64,000 nt of DNA from Candidatus Roizmanbacteria bacterium UBA1450 (GTDB taxonomy: Bacteria > Patescibacteriota > Microgenomatia > UBA1406 > GWC2-37-13): assembly GCA_002329205.1 (NCBI GenBank), contig DCTC01000001.1, forward strand, positions 520,623 to 584,622, in the 5' to 3' direction. This document shows, one piece after another, positions 61,588 through 64,000 of the stretch (the first letter of the stretch is position 1; each line of letters opens with the position of its first letter). The translations under genes were made by a program, and so were the position numbers. The notes below the pieces were generated by a model. That model did not search any database. It had not been told where the DNA came from and saw only the letters and a program-made list of their open reading frames with translations.

Positions 61588-61650
61588 TATGTATAAAAAT
61601 GTATAGGTTTTATTATAACCTATATTTTGTATATTTTGACTGCTTTTGTA

Positions 61651-63327
61651 TCACTCTACTCTTTCAAAATAAGCTTCCAGTATCTCTTTTGCGATCGGCG
61701 AAGCTACATCAGATCCTTGACCACCCTCCTCAATAAGAACTGTCATAACAATTTCAGGATCATCGAAAGGCGCAAAAATAGTAAACCACGCGTGAGGCAT
61801 TCCTGACTCTGCATGCGATTCTGCAGTCCCGGTCTTACAACCCACCTCAATTCGGGTTCCCTGAGCAAGCTCTGCCTCATCACTTGCAATTTTTGCACTT
61901 TCTGATGCTATATTACCCCCGACTCGAAAGTCAAAAAAAGGATAAGCGGTTCCGCCTGTTGCACAAGCAGCTTTCATACCTTGTCGGACAATACTATAGG
62001 TAGAATCCGAAATAGGCACTTTCTTACAATTTCTGTCTTTTTCTGATGAAGATTTAAGAAGCTGTGGTCTACACAAATACCCGTCATTTGCAAATACCGC
62101 TGTTGCAGCCGCAACCTGAAGGGGAGTGGATGTGACATACCCCTGTCCGATCGAAAGATTGTACGTGTCTCCCAAGTACCATCGCTCGCCCAAAACCTGT
62201 TCTTTCCAGAATGAAGAGGGAACGATGCCGGCATTCTCATACAAGCCGATTCCCGTCTTGTTTTGAAAACCAAAAGCTTCAGCCCATTTTTTAATTTTTT
62301 CAGGGCCGAGTTTTCCTCCTAATACATAATAATAAATATCGTTTGATCGTTGAAGAGATTTAATTAAATCAACTTCCCCGTCTGTTTTCCCGTACTCCAA
62401 GTAATACCAGTTGTGAAACTTGAGCGGTCCGGCTTCCAGAACACCCTTATCCTCGATGGTTTCTTCTGGCGTGATTACTCCTTCTTCCAATCCGGCCGAT
62501 GCAATAAACATCTTGAATGTAGAACCCGGCGGATAATTTCCTTCTAATGCGCGATTAAAAAGAGGTTTATTTTCATCCAAAATCAGCTCTTGGGTCCTTT
62601 TTGTATCTCCGTCTTCAAAGAGTTGAGGATCAAATCCGGGTGCAGATTCAAGAACGAGAACTTCACCAGTTTGTGGTTTCAATGCGACAACAGACCCCTT
62701 TTGATCTTTCAGAAGCGCGTGAGCTTTTTCCTGCAACACTGAGTCCAATGCAAGCTGGATATCTTTTCCGGGAACAGGAGGCAGAATACTCAACGTTTTT
62801 ATCTGATTCCCCAGTGCATCGACTTCCACCAGTTTTTTACCTTTTACCCCGCGAAGATCACATTCATACAGTTGTTCTACACCTTTTTTTCCTGTTTTAT
62901 CTCCCAATTTGAGCTTATTCAGGCAGGCATCTTTTTCCAAATCTTTTGAATCGGCAATTTGCCGATACCCTAATATGTGAGAGGTTGCCTCTGAGGAGTA
63001 ATACAAACGCTTGGAAGACATTCTATCTTTTGTTTCGGTGATATCAGGTGTCGTGCTGGCTGCAAGAGTGATACCTTTTCTATCGAGGATTTTCCCGCGC
63101 GGAGCCTCGATAATAATTTCATGAATTCGGTTGTCCTCTGCAAGTTGTGCATAATAATTCCCTTTCACGATAGTCAGCTGAAAAAGACGGACAATAACCA
63201 TCAAAAAGAAGGCGGATACTACCACTACATAGAGTAAAAAAACAAACCGGAACGGATTGCTATTTCCGCCGCCGAACGAAATGGATCCGGTGCTCCCTTT
63301 CTCTAGAAAGGGCAGATTTCTATTCAT
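61651..63327 (-). CDS. Class B penicillin-binding protein (PBP2-like)
   Basis: 558 residues, shorter than typical PBP2 (about 600-650). An N-terminal membrane helix (about 28-50), a dimerisation region starting at APRGKILDRKG, then a transpeptidase domain: SxxK in PPGSTFKMFIAS (near 264), SxN in QRSNDIYYYVLGG (near 325) and KTG in GCKTGTAESH (near 496). It crosslinks peptidoglycan in elongation or division; which one is unclear. TATACT (revcomp of plus 63341-63346) is 13 bases before the ATG. Confidence 0.92.
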   Translation of the reverse strand: MNRNLPFLEKGSTGSISFGGGNSNPFRFVFLLYVVVVSAFFLMVIVRLFQLTIVKGNYYAQLAEDNRIHEIIIEAPRGKILDRKGITLAASTTPDITETKDRMSSKRLYYSSEATSHILGYRQIADSKDLEKDACLNKLKLGDKTGKKGVEQLYECDLRGVKGKKLVEVDALGNQIKTLSILPPVPGKDIQLALDSVLQEKAHALLKDQKGSVVALKPQTGEVLVLESAPGFDPQLFEDGDTKRTQELILDENKPLFNRALEGNYPPGSTFKMFIASAGLEEGVITPEETIEDKGVLEAGPLKFHNWYYLEYGKTDGEVDLIKSLQRSNDIYYYVLGGKLGPEKIKKWAEAFGFQNKTGIGLYENAGIVPSSFWKEQVLGERWYLGDTYNLSIGQGYVTSTPLQVAAATAVFANDGYLCRPQLLKSSSEKDRNCKKVPISDSTYSIVRQGMKAACATGGTAYPFFDFRVGGNIASESAKIASDEAELAQGTRIEVGCKTGTAESHAESGMPHAWFTIFAPFDDPEIVMTVLIEEGGQGSDVASPIAKEILEAYFERVE

Positions 63328-63398
63328 GAATTTAGTAAAGAGTATATAACAAGGGGAATATAACTATAGCAGAAATTACGATAAGGATTGTAAATTCT

Positions 63399-64000
63399 TT
63401 ACTCAATCAGCCTTTTTTCCTCATCCGAGGCTATTACCTGAAAGCCTACATGTGATTGACCAGCAAAGAAAAGTCCTTCTCCTACTCCTGCTGACAATAA
63501 AAAGTGCTTCTCTCCTCCCGTAAGGTAAAATGTCTTCGTAATTTTATCAACTGCAGCTGTAGACTGCTTTAAAATAATCTGAAGGCTGGAGTTCGTAATA
63601 ATTGCCTTTCCTTCCTCGGTAGCCAAAAAATCTTCTACATCCTGCGTGATCGTAGTCATTCCCAACTTGTATTTTCGGGCACGTTTTGCAAAATTATGGA
63701 GATATGCACCTGAATCTTTGTTTTTAATCAAATACCAGGCTTCGTCGACAATAAGGATACGTTTTTTCAGCTCACCGCGGCGGACCCGATGCCAGATATA
63801 GTCAAGAACGATATACATAGCGACAGGACGCAAATTCTCTTCGAGGTCACGAATACCAAATACGGTGAAATTGTTCTGGATATCAAAGTTTGATAAGCTG
63901 TTGAAAATACCGGCGGCGGAGCCTTTCACGAATTTTTCCAGCCGATCAGCAAGTTCGCGTGCTTCAACTGCTTCCATCCCTATCAGAATCTTGTATAAAT
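63399..64000 (-). CDS. VirB4/TraC-like type IV secretion ATPase (C-terminal part)
   Basis: The frame is open to the window edge, so this is the last 200 or so residues. RILIVDEAWYLIKNKDSGAYL is Walker B, KYKLGMTTITQDVEDFLATEEGK the following sensor-type motif, and the end has GVGEGLFFAGQSHVGFQVIAS. An ATG at 63977 is probably internal, because the upstream codons fit the same protein. VirB4-like ATPases power type IV secretion or DNA transfer; its VirD4-like partner is at 42560. Confidence 0.88.
   Translation of the reverse strand, partial: LYKILIGMEAVEARELADRLEKFVKGSAAGIFNSLSNFDIQNNFTVFGIRDLEENLRPVAMYIVLDYIWHRVRRGELKKRILIVDEAWYLIKNKDSGAYLHNFAKRARKYKLGMTTITQDVEDFLATEEGKAIITNSSLQIILKQSTAAVDKITKTFYLTGGEKHFLLSAGVGEGLFFAGQSHVGFQVIASDEEKRLIE

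Overview
The window looks like a chromosomal segment from a small-genome, uncultivated bacterium of the Candidate Phyla Radiation (Patescibacteria), most probably a Microgenomates-type lineage. This is an inference from gene style: a compact type IV pilus locus, VirD4-like and VirB4-like ATPases, many secreted or membrane proteins with Thr-Pro tails, a LytR C-terminal-domain protein inside the pilus operon, and archaeal-type PEP carboxylase. TGA is used as a stop codon (for example at 30713-30715), so the code is not the Gly-UGA code of some CPR groups. A marked feature is a TATAAT-like -10 hexamer only about 5-13 bases before the start codon of roughly 25 genes, usually with no Shine-Dalgarno sequence. 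This suggests widespread leaderless or near-leaderless mRNAs.

Layout. 1-5 kb: an antiporter fragment, a membrane protein, a histidine-phosphatase/APH fusion kinase and enolase. 4.9-14.5 kb: surface proteins (a membrane-anchored cohesin-like protein, a Cys-rich repeat protein with a Thr-Pro tail, a dockerin protein, a cohesin/lectin-like/dockerin protein) mixed with phosphoglycerate mutase, an M20 peptidase, ribulose-phosphate epimerase and Tgt. 14.5-25.5 kb: a two-subunit ATP-citrate lyase, a secreted glycoside hydrolase ending in a dockerin-type calcium loop, dCTP deaminase, PEP carboxylase, an HD protein, an aminotransferase and thiamine pyrophosphokinase. Phosphoglycerate mutase, enolase, PEP carboxylase, aminotransferase and citrate lyase make a coherent set around PEP, oxaloacetate and acetyl-CoA.

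25.5-33.5 kb: stress-type, sensor-type and small membrane proteins, a LmbE deacetylase with a PIG-V-like mannosyltransferase, and two tRNA genes (Pro-GGG on minus, Ala-GGC on plus). Each tRNA is followed by a related element of about 120-130 bp, and each element ends in a second copy of that tRNA's own 3' end. 33.5-49.2 kb: Hpt and receiver proteins, PilB, PilC, pseudopilins (one with a predicted beta-propeller), a major pilin with its own promoter and terminator, a VirD4-like ATPase, a flavin reductase and a membrane histidine kinase with its receiver.

49.2-59.4 kb: an accessory region, partly richer in A/T, with a ThiF/E1-like enzyme overlapping a PaaK-like adenylate-forming ligase. Next to them lie two paralogous HTH-STAND-TPR regulators that share a 15-bp palindromic operator placed exactly 24 nt before both starts. 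Two amidohydrolase/deacylase-type enzymes and a deoxyribosyltransferase-RHH fusion follow. 59.4-64 kb: a large orphan protein, a class B penicillin-binding protein and the C-terminal part of a VirB4-like ATPase running off the window.

Most noteworthy are the tRNA-tail-duplicating mini elements, the cohesin/dockerin-like surface set, the citrate lyase plus PEP carboxylase combination, the leaderless promoter signature, and the STAND pair with its shared operator. All function calls come from reading motifs; no database search was possible.
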